Positions 20,964-33,045 of a DNA stretch of 64,000 nucleotides are shown here, piece by piece. The DNA lies in contig CALYLW010000991.1 in NCBI GenBank assembly GCA_944989445.1, positions 124,501-188,500 of the forward strand, written 5' to 3'. Made by a program: the position numbers and the translations under genes. The stretch comes from Ampullaceana balthica. Taxonomy: Eukaryota; Mollusca; Gastropoda; Lymnaeidae. The notes beneath the pieces were generated by a model, which made no database searches, was not told where the DNA came from, and was given only the letters and a program-made list of their open reading frames with translations. Position 1 is the stretch's first letter, and each line of letters opens with the position of its first letter.

Positions 20964-21700
20964 ATGGCTGTTCATCAACTTCTGGGCCTGTGTAACAACA
21001 AAAGCGAGGAATAGGGAACAGTTTAGGTCGCTATTGCGTGTGTATGGGCTAATAAATTAATTTTAAAAATATCTTTGTAAACACTAAATAAATCCATCAA
21101 TTATTTGGTATTTCACTTTTTATCACGTATACATTGAGCTATTTTAAAACAATACTTGCCTTTAAAACATAATTGAAATCTTCGGGAAACAAAAAGGTGG
21201 CAAGTGAATCTATATAATTTTTTTTTAAATTGTACGTGCAGCACTGATGCGCACCATACATAATTAGAAACATTTTGATCGCTGTGCAGAAAATTTTATA
21301 TAAGAATTAAACATTAGCTGCCACTTATTATTAATGAGAATCATGAATGAAGGGTAGACTAAAGGGCGGTTCTCGCTATCAAATTGCTTCAAATTTCCAT
21401 CAAAATATGCTATTGTCAAAACTTTCAAAACTTTTTGTATTATGACGCTGTCTCCATATCACGTGAACAAGCACCAAAAAACAAAGTTTAAAATTCATCA
21501 ATGGAGGCAATGTTTTTTTTAAAATGCTAATGAATAAAAAAAACTTCCAACTTATCACGTCTTGTGATACATCACACATTACAGCGAAAAAACAGATTGC
21601 TTACGATTATCAGATCAAGTATTAGTTTATCAGAAAAGAAAAAAGTTAGACCCGAATTTTAATGTTTTTAAAATAATAATTTAATTAGTTACTGTTCTGT
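20964..21700. other. Intergenic, nothing recognised
   Basis: AT-rich, no exon or repeat boundary that I can support. Confidence 0.45.
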
Positions 21701-21703
21701 AGT

Positions 21704-22180
21704 ATGAATGCTATACCATACGATACTGATATTTATGCTATTTATGGAGAATATTCAAAACTGACAAGAATAGCACCATTAGTTGAATCATTAAACCTTG
21801 AAACACTAGAGGATAGAAGAACCAAGAGCAAAGTAGTAATCATACATAAAGCAATTAATTCTAATTTAGAAATACAACACAAAGATAACTTAATACAACC
21901 CTCAGATAGACATAAGGATAAAAAACACCTTTCTTATTCCGTATGCAAGAACAAACACATACAAATTTTCGTTCTTCCCGTCCGGAATTCGGGCGTGGAA
22001 TGGGTTGCCTGAAGAATCCAGGAAAACCAACACTTTATCAACATTTAAATCTCTAATAAAAAAATGCAGGACTAAACACAAACCATAGATACGCGCAGGA
22101 CGCAATAATCTTCTGTATAAAAGGAGCGTCTGTAAACAGATAAGATAAGATAAGATAAGATAAGATAAGATAAGATTACA
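21704..22180 (+). pseudogene. LINE 3' end: ORF2 C-terminus, 3' UTR and (GATAA)n tail
   Basis: The frame 21704-22012 holds LESLNLETLEDRRTKSKVV and related residues typical of the end of Jockey/CR1-like ORF2. A frameshift near 21970 moves the reading to FFPSGIRAWNGLPEESRKTN and on to a stop near 22085. Then comes a short 3' UTR with TCTGTATAAAAGGAGCGTCTG and about seven GATAA repeats (22141-22177). A 5'-truncated copy. Confidence 0.85.
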
Positions 22181-22338
22181 AAGAAAGACTTTATATTCTA
22201 AACTGAAATACATTTAATTATTAATACCATGGATACTATTAATATGTATGATCATGATTCATAACACCGTAAGCAATCGAAGGTGAAATATTTCTTTAAT
22301 TTTTTGTTTAGTTTTACAGAATACGATGTGGTGTAGAC

Positions 22339-22524
22339 CAGTGCTTCTCAAAGTGGTGGTCCGCGGACCGGTGGCGGTCCGTGGGCCATCCGCTGCCGGT
22401 CCGCAGATGTTCTCAAAAAAAGGACAGAAAAAATTGTCAGTGCAGGGAAAATAGTGCACCGGTCCCTGGTGCAAATGAAAAAATTCCAGCTGGTCCACCA
22501 TATTAAAAAGTTTGAGAAGCACTG
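22339..22524. mobile_element. 186-bp hAT MITE, copy 2
   Basis: Same family and same length as 12777-12962, inverted. The 8-bp target duplication GTGTAGAC is perfect (22331-22338 and 22525-22532). Confidence 0.95.
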
Positions 22525-22752
22525 GTGTAGACCATAATTCATTTCTGTTGTTTTTTTTTAAAGTTTGGAAAATGCAGCACGTCACTGCAGTTGTGTCAGT
22601 AACCTCGTTAGTTGATGGCTAGAAATTGCAGTTTTGTTAATAGTTGAACTAGAAATACAACGTTAAAGTTAAACCACTCAGACATGAAGGTATGGTCTTT
22701 ACGTTTAGTGCAAATTTGTAATTTCAATTATAAATAAACGTTGGACGCATTA

Positions 22753-23135
22753 GGGGCCGTCCAAAAATGACGTAACGCAAATGTGGCTGATATGTCACTC
22801 CCTTCCCCCTCGTCACGAGTCATAAAAATACGTAGACCCTCCTCTAATATAACGTCACAAAGATGTGTCCCCCCCCCCAGCTGTCTCTTCTGTTTGAAAA
22901 AGATCATGATTCAAATCACTTTTTTGTTATGTAAGTGTTTATTTAGCGTGCGGCTGCACTCTAATATCGTAAGTTAAGCCATGTATAAAGTCATTAAATA
23001 AATTACATTCAATCAAATATTTAAGAGGAATTTTTATTTAAAATTGCACGTTTTGATATTACTTCACGAATCGTCATAAATGTGTGACCCCCCCCCCTTT
23101 CCTTTGGCACGTGACGTCATTTATGGACTTTCCCT
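22753..23135. mobile_element. CRE-bearing MITE copy
   Basis: GGGGCCGTCCAAAAATGACG at the left, GTGACGTCATTTATGGAC at the right, with the shared interior blocks (TTCTGTTTGAAAAAGATCAT; CTGCACTCTAATATCGTAA). Confidence 0.82.
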
Positions 23136-23149
23136 TAATAGAATAGTCC

Positions 23150-23190
23150 ACATAAAAGGAGCGCCTGTAAATTTATGTAAGGTAAAAAAT
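23150..23190 (+). repeat. Short remnant of LINE/SINE 3' tail
   Basis: ATAAAAGGAGCGCCTGTAAA resembles the common 3' end at 22118 and 20915. Only the tail is left. Confidence 0.5.
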
Positions 23191-23548
23191 GAATTAATTT
23201 TTTTTAAATATAGCATAGGCCATTGATTTCTCACACGATTAAGTTTTGACATCTTTCACTAGTAAGTTACCAGTACCAGATAAGAAAAAAACCTGGTCTA
23301 GACCTCAAGACTTTATCCATCTTATCTTAACATCTTACAGTACAGAAGCTTCTCCCATACATATTATCTTATCTGTTACAGCCACTTTTTCTATACATAA
23401 GATTATTGCGTCCTGTGTTTATCTACGGTTTATATGTATAGTGTTACATTGTTATCAGGGTTTTAAATTTTGATAATTTGTTAGTTTACCATTTTTGTTC
23501 AAACAACTCGTTTCACACATGATTTCAAGAACAGAAGAAAAGGGTTTA

Positions 23549-23715
23549 GGGGCCGTCCATTAATGACGTCACGCACCTAGGGGGGAGGGGGTAACACTTT
23601 TGTGACGATGCGTGACGAGGGGGGAAGGGGGGTTGAAGAAATGTGACGTCACATCAAGTGGGTAACTTTAAATAAAACTTCCACTTAAATAGTTGGTCCT
23701 TTACAATTTATTTGA
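23549..23715. mobile_element. Truncated CRE-bearing MITE
   Basis: GGGGCCGTCCATTAATGACG through a TGTGACGTCACATCAAG block, then lost. A single end is present. Confidence 0.75.
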
Positions 23716-23755
23716 TTTTATTTTTAATTTTTTTTTAATTTTTTTTAAAAACCAT

Positions 23756-23864
23756 CAGTGCTTCTCAAAGTGCCGGTCCGTAGACCATCAGACGCTGATA
23801 GGCGTAAGTTATCAAGAAATGAAAATTAAATATAATTATAATCCTTAAGTTTGAGAACCCACAA
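23756..23864. mobile_element. Degenerate 186-bp-family hAT MITE, copy 3
   Basis: Starts CAGTGCTTCTCAAAGTGCCG and ends near AAGTTTGAGAACCC, so the right TIR is mutated and the interior is deleted. No clear duplication. Confidence 0.6.
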
Positions 23865-24189
23865 GAGAACGTATGAAATTGTTACCCTGTGTTGTTTGAT
23901 GTTGACATCAAAGAATTTGTGATTTAACCGCAGCTCCGTTTGGTTCCGTTACGACAGGAGTCAGCGAACTTTTTGCCTGTTACCACTAAATATAAGTTTA
24001 TGTGTGCTTTACCCCCCCCCCACCCCAAGGCTCGATGTCCTGCCCACATGACTCGGGGGTTTGGGGAGCATCTTAAGTCCACCACCCACACCCCGAAAAA
24101 TGAAACTGGTGAGTTTAAGAAGCATGACACGGGTCTAAAAATTACCTGAATAGTATTATGTGTAGATACTTTAAGTCGAAACGACACGG

Positions 24190-25180
24190 AATATCCATTT
24201 ATTATTGATTTTTTATTATCTTTTTTCGAGGGGGGGGTGGAGAATCTATTTTATACAATTATAAACGTTTTAAGTTTGATATAATTGTTCTAATGGTGTT
24301 TTTGTCTAACGCCCCTGACCATTCTAGATATAATGATAAATGTGCCCATTTAAAATTAGTCAAAGCATTCATTAACTTTATTGAATGCATCAAATTGTTG
24401 ACATTGCAATTCGAGAGGAGCTCAAAACAACTTTTCTTCTTAGCTCAGTTTTTAAGGCATTGAGTTTAAATGTTACAGAAAAGATACTTGATACAATCAA
24501 GTCATGTTGATTAAGATTATTGTCACTCGTGTCAATATAAATGAAAGTTGGGTGGATTTAGGTGTCTTCGTATAGTACGTAGGTAAGAAAAGTGCATAGT
24601 TTTATCAAATTTAAAAATGCATTTTCTGGAAGGAACCGGTTCAATAGTGGGCAAATGTTCCAGGCGTACACGTACACAAGACGCATTTTAATATATCTAG
24701 TGGATTGTAGTGGATGTTAAATGTCACAAATGAGTCTGCATTACCCCCAAGAATTCAATTTTTACCTCAAATGGGTTAATTTACACCTATTCGCCGACCT
24801 CTGTCTTACGGGATGCCAGTCAGTCAATTGAGGGATTTTTTTTTAAAAATGTGTTCTACAAAAGACATTAACCGTGATGATTAAATAGTCAATGTTTAAT
24901 TTGTATTCATTAAAATGAAATATAATCGAAGTATGTTAACAGAGACCTTTTTTTTTGAAGGCCGGTTAATGTTCTTGGTTGTAATATCAATAGTCACACT
25001 CGAGGGTTTTAAAGTATCACATCAAAGGGTTTTTGACATTACCGCTGCACTGTTCGTTAGCTGTCTTGCTATGCCTTAACAACTAAACAAATTTAAAAAA
25101 TGGTAATATTTTATAAATCAATCTGAATTCATACTTAATATTTGTAGGGGCTTATTTTTCTATCACGTCAGTACAGGGAA
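24190..25180. other. Intergenic, nothing recognised
   Basis: AT-rich with no supportable exons. Confidence 0.45.
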
Positions 25181-25189
25181 ATTCACGTC

Positions 25190-25525
25190 AAAACCTACAG
25201 TGAAGCAAGTAACGTTGTGTAGTGTTACCTACAGTGAAGAAAGTAACGTAGGGTAGTGTTACCTACAGTAAAGAAAGTAACGTAGGGTAATGTTACCTAC
25301 AGTAAAGCAAGTAACGTAGGGTAGTGTTACCTACAGTGAAGCAAGTAACGTAGGGTAGTGTTACCTACAGTGAAGCAACTAACGTAGGGTAGTGTTACCT
25401 ACAGTGAAGCAAGTAACGTTGTGTAGTGTTACCTACAGTGAAGCAAGTAACGTAGGGTAATGTTACCTACAGTAAAGCAAGTAACGTAGGGTAGTGTTAC
25501 CTACAGTAAAGAAAGTAACATTAGA
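25190..25525. repeat. 34-bp minisatellite, about 10 copies
   Basis: Unit about GTGTTACCTACAGTGAAGCA plus AGTAACGTAGGGTA, with a few substitutions between copies. Confidence 0.93.
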
Positions 25526-26079
25526 AAGTAGTGTTAGGCTAGTATAGCCAAGTATAAAGCAGATAGTAGAACAAAGTTGAGCACCACATGTGCCGCTGGC
25601 AAAAGTGTGCAGCATCGAAGTGAGAACCAGTGCATTTATAAATAGAATAATGTACAGGGAACGGAATTTTAGTGATGAAAGGCTATGCCCGTGTTTTTAG
25701 GTGGGATTTAATTTCTTTCGTTGCTTTAGTAGTTTGTGTGTAGAGTTGTTTTATATTCATGCACAGATACATATATATATATATGTACCTAGGGACATGA
25801 ATGGGTACCTGGATACATACCGTATACATACATAATACATATGGCATGCATATCTATCCCGCTAACCACAACCCTAAGACAACCACTAACCCTATCATAC
25901 TTAACTATATTGTCCTGTGTGTGTGTGTGCATAGTTATTTGGATAAGCTCACAGATTCATGCACAGATACACATGCCAACCAGGGTTGCATGATATTATT
26001 GACTCCTACCCCGACCAATAAAAGGTACCTTTCAAAAGGTCAGAAAGTTGCCACTCAATATAAAAGTAACTGTTCCACT

Positions 26080-27240
26080 TATTACCCACATTCTTAGGTC
26101 CGTGCATATAACTCTTATATAAAATCCATTTTCGTCTTTAACAGTACCGATTTTTTTCAATCAATCTATTCTTTGGAGCAGTTTATGAAGCAATCGTTCG
26201 AGGAAAAAAATCATGTAAACTATTTAAGCACCGAAAGAAAATAAATCTCCAAGCTAAGAAACATTGGCATTGCTTTAATCACTAAAATGCCGTTCCCTGT
26301 ACATTTTTCTATTTATAAATTTAATTTACCTATCATGTTTAGCTTAATTTATGCAAAAAGAATATTAACAGTGACTAAGCTGTAGTGTTGAGTTGGTATC
26401 TGGTTTCACTCATGTGCCTTCTATCTCTAATGTACATAATAAAGTATTAGTATTTGATAATTTATAACTAATTTTTTAGAAGTCAAATAAATAAAGTATT
26501 TACATTTAAGCATATATAAGGATATAACGAAAAGTGGTAAAATGGTACTGTGTATTTTATAATAAAGAAAATAATAATATATAAATATTGTTAAAATATT
26601 ACGCTTAAGAAGAAAACAGTGACTATGTTTTGCAAACAAAACGTTAGGTAGATTAACGTTGAATATAAATGTAGACATCTGGAAAAAGATTACAGCACAC
26701 AATTTTTCGAACGGCTGGTAAAATACATCTCGGAAATACATAAAGGAAACAGTGTAAAGATGTAATTACCCACACTCTTAGGTCCGTGCATATAACGCCT
26801 ATATATAATCTATTTTCCTCTTTAACAGTACCGATTTTTTTAAATCCATCTATATCTTTGGAGCAGTTTATGAAGCAATCGTTCCAGAAAAACAAATCAC
26901 GTAAACTATTTAAGCACGAAAGAAAATAAATCTCCCAGCTGAGAAACACTGGCATTGCTTTAATCACAAAACACTTTCTTCATGCATCAAATGCCGTTCC
27001 ATGTACCTTTTTCTATTTATAAATTATATTTACCTATCATGCTTTGCTTTTAATTTATGTTATTTATTAACGTTGGCTAAGCTATAGTTTTGGGTTGGTA
27101 TCTGGTTTCATAGAATAAATTATTTGTATTTGATTATTTATAACACACTTTTAAAAATGTCAAATAAATAAAGCATTTAAAATTAGGCCAATATAAGGAT
27201 ATAACGAAAAGTGGTAAAATGATACTGTGTTTTTATAATA
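26080..27240. repeat. Tandem duplication of an approximately 670-bp AT-rich unit
   Basis: TTACCCACATTCTTAGGTCC at 26081 recurs as TTACCCACACTCTTAGGTCC at 26765, followed in both by CAGTACCGATTTTTTT and GGAGCAGTTTATGAAGCAAT. A third partial unit lies at 27735-27935 (TTAGGTAGATTAACGTTGAA to AAATACATCTCG). No gene seen. Confidence 0.8.
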
Positions 27241-27730
27241 AATATAAAAAAACGTAAAAAACCAAGTTTTTGACTAAATCCATTAAGTACGAGACGTAAC
27301 TAAAAGAATGTTCATTATAATACGCAGCGCAAGAACATCCAAAAAGTTACAAAATTGTAGTTTGTCGTAAAACAGGTTTAATATAATGCGCACCGATCAG
27401 GAATATGTTTATGAAAAGTGTTGTCAATAAAATACGCACCTTATTGCGCGACAGAAAGGTTGTTAAATATAATACGCACCGCGACGCTCTATCTCAAAAA
27501 ATAACATGATACATAGGAATAAATAAAATAATCTAACAAATCAATAATTTAATTACGGTACATGCCATCGATCTTAAAATTTTGATACATTGTTTTTATT
27601 ATCGGTACAAAACTGCCTGCAAAATTTCAGCTCGCTAGCTTACTAGAAAGTGAGTTAAAAATTAATCCAAAGTTTTGGCGACAAGCAAGGGTGCAACCAG
27701 ACACCACGAGTTAATATAAAGTATTTAAAA
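27239..27730. repeat. About 500-bp dispersed repeat with TAATACGCACC boxes, copy 1
   Basis: Matches 57925-58440 over most of its length, with the phrases CCAAGTTTTTGACT, GAATGTTCATTATAATAC, TTATTGCGCGACAG and CACCACGAGTTAATATAAA. It contains four spaced TATAATACGCACC-like motifs. Confidence 0.82.
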
Positions 27731-28265
27731 ATAATACCATCATATAAATATTGTTAAAATGTTACACTAAAAAAACTGACCGTGGTTTGTAAACAAAACA
27801 TTAGGTAGATTAACGTTGAACGTAAATGTAGACATTTGGAGAAAGATTAAAGCAAATAAATTTTTCGAACGGCTGGATAAAATACATCTCGAAAATACAT
27901 AAAGAAAACAGTATATAGATGTAATTTGCAAACAAATAATAATTATTTTAAAATTTTTAAAAGATATACGTAGTTTTGTTAGAGGTGCAACGTTACCATC
28001 TATAAAAATAAACCGTTTCATCACATTTAGTTCATAACAAAACAACACTCTCATACACTCACTGATTCACACATGTGCACACACATACTTATACACACAC
28101 ACACAGCGGGATATTAACATAAAAAAATCACATTAAAATAACCACGGCTCTTTTTACTTTGTTTCCTTTTTACAAATTAATATGAGCTCAAACTATGACG
28201 TAACGTCACAATATTTTATTGGCGAGAAATGCCTTCTTGTTAATCTCGACACCAAAATGTTTATT

Positions 28266-29005
28266 ATTTTTAACCACGTTTTATTAACTCGCTTTCGTTC
28301 CTGTGGCATTGTCCAAGATTTTTTTCAAATCTGCCAAAGTAAAATTGAACCACTTCTGATGGTTCTAGAGATCTGAAAATTTTACCACATATCGAATTGG
28401 ATGCATTGTATCAAAATTTCAGATCGATCGAATGTATCGTTATTAAATTATTGAACTTTTTAGTTTATCTATAGTCTATATATAAGCATCTGTACCGTCG
28501 GCTTTTGTTGACATCCGTGAGTTCCCCCCGTGACCACATCACAATGTTTTTAAAACGTTGGGCGGCGCTTGTGAGGTGTTTGGTAAAATAAATAGAGGTA
28601 AAAAAAATATTTTAAAAAACCAGGTTGTTATAAGTGGACTAAAAAGATTAAAATAAATAGAAGTAAAAAAAAATATTTTTAAAAACCACGTTTTTAGAAG
28701 CGGACTAAAAAGAAGAAAATAAGTTAAAGCTTATTAGTTCAAGTACTTTGATTTAATATGACTAAAAACGTGGGGCGGGTGTTTGGTATAAAAATTAAAG
28801 ATTTCTAATTTAGAAGGCAAAAGAGGGATCTATAAGTGAGAGAATGAGTGAACCGCATATGTTATACCTCATAAGCGCCCGCCCCACGTTTTAGTCATAT
28901 TAAATCGAAGTACTTGAACTAATAAGTTTTAACTTATTTTCTTCTTTTTATTCCGCTTCTAAAAACGTGGTTTTTTAAAAATCTTTTTTTTTACTTCTAT
29001 TTATT
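28266..29005. mobile_element. Foldback element, copy 1
   Basis: Arms of about 130 bp at 28651-28781 and 28876-29005 are inverted copies (AAATAGAAGTAAAA, CCACGTTTTTAGAAGCGGA, TTCAAGTACTTTGATTTAAT, CGTGGGGCGGG and their complements) around a loop of about 94 bp. A leading part of about 380 bp includes CCGTCGGCTTTTGTTGACAT. The whole unit recurs at 32068-32822. Confidence 0.85.
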
Positions 29006-29905
29006 AAGTCTTAATTTTCAATAATTTTTTTTATTATTGGGAATTACCCCGCATAGGGGCTTCACACTGACCGACTGAAGGACGTGCTTAGGCGCAATAT
29101 ATATAGGGATTCTCGCTATTAGACATGTAGTTTATAAATTTGACCAACAATCAACATTTTCTATTTAAAAGGAATCATTTGTAATGTCTATGAATTAGAT
29201 AATTCTGCCTTCTTATGCTTTAAAGTTAGAATTGCTTTGATATTGATCTGCTTACATACCTCGTATGAAATAGTAATATAACATTTCTTCACAAAATTGC
29301 TATGCAAGACATTTTATTTTGTGACTATCAGTCTAATTAATTTTCGAATGTTAAAAATTAAATTTTGTGTGTTTCTGGAATATCTCTGACATGACCTACA
29401 CAAGTTTGATGCTCCCCTGACTCTATAAAGTTAACATTGACAATTAATTTAGGATTTAAAAGAAGTGTTTATTAAAGTTAAAATTTAACAACTTATAATT
29501 TTCGTTGCATTTTTAAACAATAAGTAATTATCATTTACTGTTTTAAAATATATGTATTTCCTATGGTTTTTTTTTAATTTTACCTTTTTATGAATTTATT
29601 GAAAACAGATTGTTTTTCACTGGTTTAAACGCAATTTCCTCCCTTAAAACAGATTTCATTCAAGGGATGATCGCCCTCTTTTACTGTTCATCTGATAATG
29701 TAAGGTCATGCTGTAAACACATTTAAAATCGTACATATTTTTGACTTAATTAAGCATCAACAATTTTCCAAAAACCGAGATTAAATTTTCCACATAAATC
29801 ATTAGGTGAAAGCGAGATAATAAAAATAATTTGAATAAAGCAGGAAATAAAATCAGAATATTTTACTAGTGATATAATTAAAAATATGCATTTGATATAT
29901 ATAAT
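29006..29905. other. Intergenic, nothing recognised
   Basis: AT-rich. No coding signal. Confidence 0.45.
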
Positions 29906-29910
29906 TTAGA

Positions 29911-30479
29911 AGGGCTGCGGAAATTAACGATTAATTTCTCGATTAATTTTTAAAACATTTTATCGATTAAATTATTTTTTAACGATTAATCGACCCATCA
30001 CTTACAAAATATTGGAAGTCAAAAAGTAAAAAGGGAATTTTAAAAATAAAAATTAATAAATAAAAACGAATTTCCTGACGATTACACAGACAATTTGGTT
30101 TTAAACTATTGACTTGGGGGAATGTTCAAATAATGATAAAGTTTATTGTATCCATTCCGAGAAATCATTTGCCTACCATTGTTCTAACTGCTCACCTACT
30201 AATCAAACAAAATGAAAGGCGTATTAAGCTAATGGCAGTAATGGAGCCTGACTCAGGGAAAGAAAATGACGACAGCTCTTCGGACGAATTACTGCGTTGC
30301 AAAATGGAGATAAAAGTTCCTGAAACCATTAACCCTATATAATGGTGGAAACTTAATATTCGATGAAACCGATATCCGATAATGTCATTGCTTGCCAAGA
30401 CCAGTTACCTCAGTTCCATGTGAAAGATTGTTGAGTGAAGATATAGTAATGGCTTTTATTTTTTATTATATGTAGCCCT
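29911..30479 (+). mobile_element. Internally deleted hAT (ZBED-like) with transposase C-terminus
   Basis: Left end AGGGCTGCGGAAATTAACGA with ATCGATTAA-rich subterminal sequence; right end TGTAGCCCT. Near the 3' end, DSSSDELLRCKMEIKVPE, then WWKLNIR, RYPIMSLLAK and, in another frame, PVTSVPCERLLSE (about 30270-30440) follow the order of the ZBED-type hAT C-terminal domain. No convincing target duplication. Confidence 0.75.
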
Positions 30480-31680
30480 GTCATAGATATAGATATATTG
30501 TATCATCTGATTCAAATTTCTAGTATGTTTCATTCATATAAATGTATACTAGTTTGTGCTGTGGCACCGTGGCGCCTGCAGCGCCCCCTTTTTTAAAGGG
30601 CGCCTACGGCGCCCACCTTTTTTAAAAGCCCAACTAACTTGTCCTTGTATGATAAATACGTAAGATTAAACTTTCTTAAATGTACACAAAGTATTTTATC
30701 ATGTGTTGTTTTTTTTTAATTTTTTATGTCAAAAGCCTAAGTAACTTATCCTTGTGTGATAAATACGAAATATTTCTGAAATGTACACAAAGTATGTATA
30801 TAATATAGGTTGTGCTGCTGCGCCCACTTTTATTTAGGGCGCCTATATGTGTGTGTGTGTAATGTATCAATTTGATTTTTTAAAAACACATTTCTCATAC
30901 TCTATATGATTTTTATTACTATTGAATGATATTTCATTGGTCTACACACATCTCACAAAGTGCATTATATAATAAGTGCATAAAAGTTATCATTGGAAGA
31001 CATATAAAACTGTCACAATAAGTGCATACAAGGTATTTCGCCTAGACATAAAGGAGTATACCAAAAGATAAAATGAGAAATACTATAAAAAAATTGTTTT
31101 AATTTTAATTATTTTTTTTACTTTAAATAAATTTTCCTTTCAAATGACGCTGATCATTTCATTTCTTTTACTGTTTAGCAATATTTTTAGAAGCATTGCT
31201 GGCTACTAACAAGTTTGTTTTGTCACATTCGTTACATGTTGGATATACACACATAAGTTATGCATCTTTCAATACATACATACATATATGAGCCTTATTT
31301 ATGTCTATAACTCAACTGAAAAGAAACGTTTAAAACTATAGAGTACAATATTATTTTATATAAAATATTTGAACTTTGTTCGCTAAGCCAAACACACAAC
31401 TGAACTGTTTCTTATTTTTCAATGTGTTGTTCCACTTTTAGTCATATTAAACCTTGTTAACTCAAACATGAAAATGATAAGATAAACTTAAAATATATAT
31501 ATATAATTTATTTTAAAGTTAATTATAACATTAAAACATTTATATGAGGGTATCCCAAGTGATACGTCGGTGTGTGTCTGCTTTGGTATAAGTCCAACTC
31601 GGTATACGTACAGTTTGGACAAGAAACATTTTCCTTGGTATACGACCTTAATTTGGAATACGACCCGCATGCTAGAACTT
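30480..31680. other. Intergenic with GGCGCC-rich repeat fragments
   Basis: Pieces such as GGGCGCCTACGGCGCCCACC at 30599 and CAACTAACTTGTCCTTG at 30630 match the duplicated unit at 34430-35290. No gene seen. Confidence 0.5.
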
Positions 31681-31683
31681 TTA

Positions 31684-31930
31684 TGGGGTCTTCCATAAGT
31701 GACGTCACGCGATTTTTTCTGATATCCTTCCCCGCCTCGTCACAAGTTGTCACAAAATGTTAGCCTCCCCCTCAAATATGACGTCAGAAAGTTGCGCCCC
31801 TCCTCACACCCAATAAAAGCCGTATATCTTATTTGAAAATGAGCATTTTTCAAATTCCTTTATTGTCATTTAAGTATGTTTTCAGTTAAGAGTGAGGCTG
31901 CACTCTAATATCGTAACACGCGAGAAGCCA
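31684..31930. mobile_element. Truncated CRE-bearing MITE
   Basis: TCTTCCATAAGTGACGTCAC to GCTGCACTCTAATATCGTAA; the second half is missing. Confidence 0.72.
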
Positions 31931-31934
31931 TTTA

Positions 31935-32067
31935 AGGGGCCATCCATATATTACGTAAGCACACATTTCGTATTTTTAACCCCCTCCCCCCCCCCGTTGC
32001 ATTCCGTACATTTTCGGGACCCCCCCCCCATGCGTACGTACAAATTTGCTCACATCCCCCCGCCCCC
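31935..32067. mobile_element. Fragment of a second MITE family
   Basis: GGGGCCATCCATATATTACG with C-rich tracts and CATGCGTACGTACAAA. It resembles but differs from the TGACGTCA family. Only one end is present, abutting the foldback element. Confidence 0.5.
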
Positions 32068-32822
32068 TTTTTTAACACGTTTTTATTAACTCGCTTTCGT
32101 TGGGCATTGTTTGTTTGTTTGTCCAAAATTTTTTCAAATCTGCTAACGTAAAATTGAACCACTTCTGATGGTCCTAGTGATCTGAAAATTTTACCACAGA
32201 TAGATGTTGGATGACAATGCATTGTGTCAAAATTTCAGATCGATCAAATGTACCGTTATTAAATTATTGAAATTTTTAAGTTTATCTATAGGCTATATAA
32301 AAGCATCTGTACCGTCGGCTTTTGTTGACATCTGTGAGTTCGCCCCGTGACCACATAACAATATTGTTAAAACGTTGGGCGGGCGCTTGTGAGGTCTTTG
32401 GTAAAATAAATAGAGGTAAAAAAATATTTTTAAAAACCAGGTTGTTATAAGTGGACTAAAAAGAATAAAATAAATAGAAGTAAAAAAAAGATTTTTAAAC
32501 ACCACGTTTTTATAAGCGGACTAAAAAGAAGAAAATAATTTAAAACTTATTAGTTCAAGTACTTCGATTTAATATGACTAAAAACGAGGGGGGGGTGTTT
32601 GGTATAAAAATTAAAGATTTCTAATTTAGAAGGCAAAAGAGAGATCTATAAGTGAGAGAATGAGTGAACCGCATATGTTAAACCTCATAAGCGCTCGCCC
32701 TACGTTTTTAGTCATATTAAATCGAAGTACTTGAACTAATAAGTTTTTTATTATTTTCTTCTTTTTAGTCTGCTTATAAAAACGTGGTGTTTAAAAATCT
32801 TTTTTTTTACTTCTATTCATTT
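32068..32822. mobile_element. Foldback element, copy 2
   Basis: Direct-orientation copy of 28266-29005, including the inverted arms (left from about 32467, right ending about 32822) and the GCATCTGTACCGTCGGCTTT block. Confidence 0.85.
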
Positions 32823-32872
32823 TAAAAAAAAATTTAAGCCGGAGTCAGAAGATATTGGTTTTACTCTTTGAA

Positions 32873-33040
32873 GCCATCCATAAATGACGTCATACGCCTA
32901 AAAAGGGGCCGGGGTGGGGTAACGCATTTCTGACGAGGGGGAGGGGTTGTTTAAGAAATGTGACGTCACATCAAAATGCTAACTAAAATATTTGAAAATG
33001 CGGCTATTTTTTTCTTCTTTTTTTTTGAGGGGGCATAATG
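32873..33040. mobile_element. Truncated CRE-bearing MITE
   Basis: GCCATCCATAAATGACGTCA, then TGTGACGTCACATCAAAATG, then unrelated sequence. Confidence 0.7.
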
Positions 33041-33045
33041 CATTT

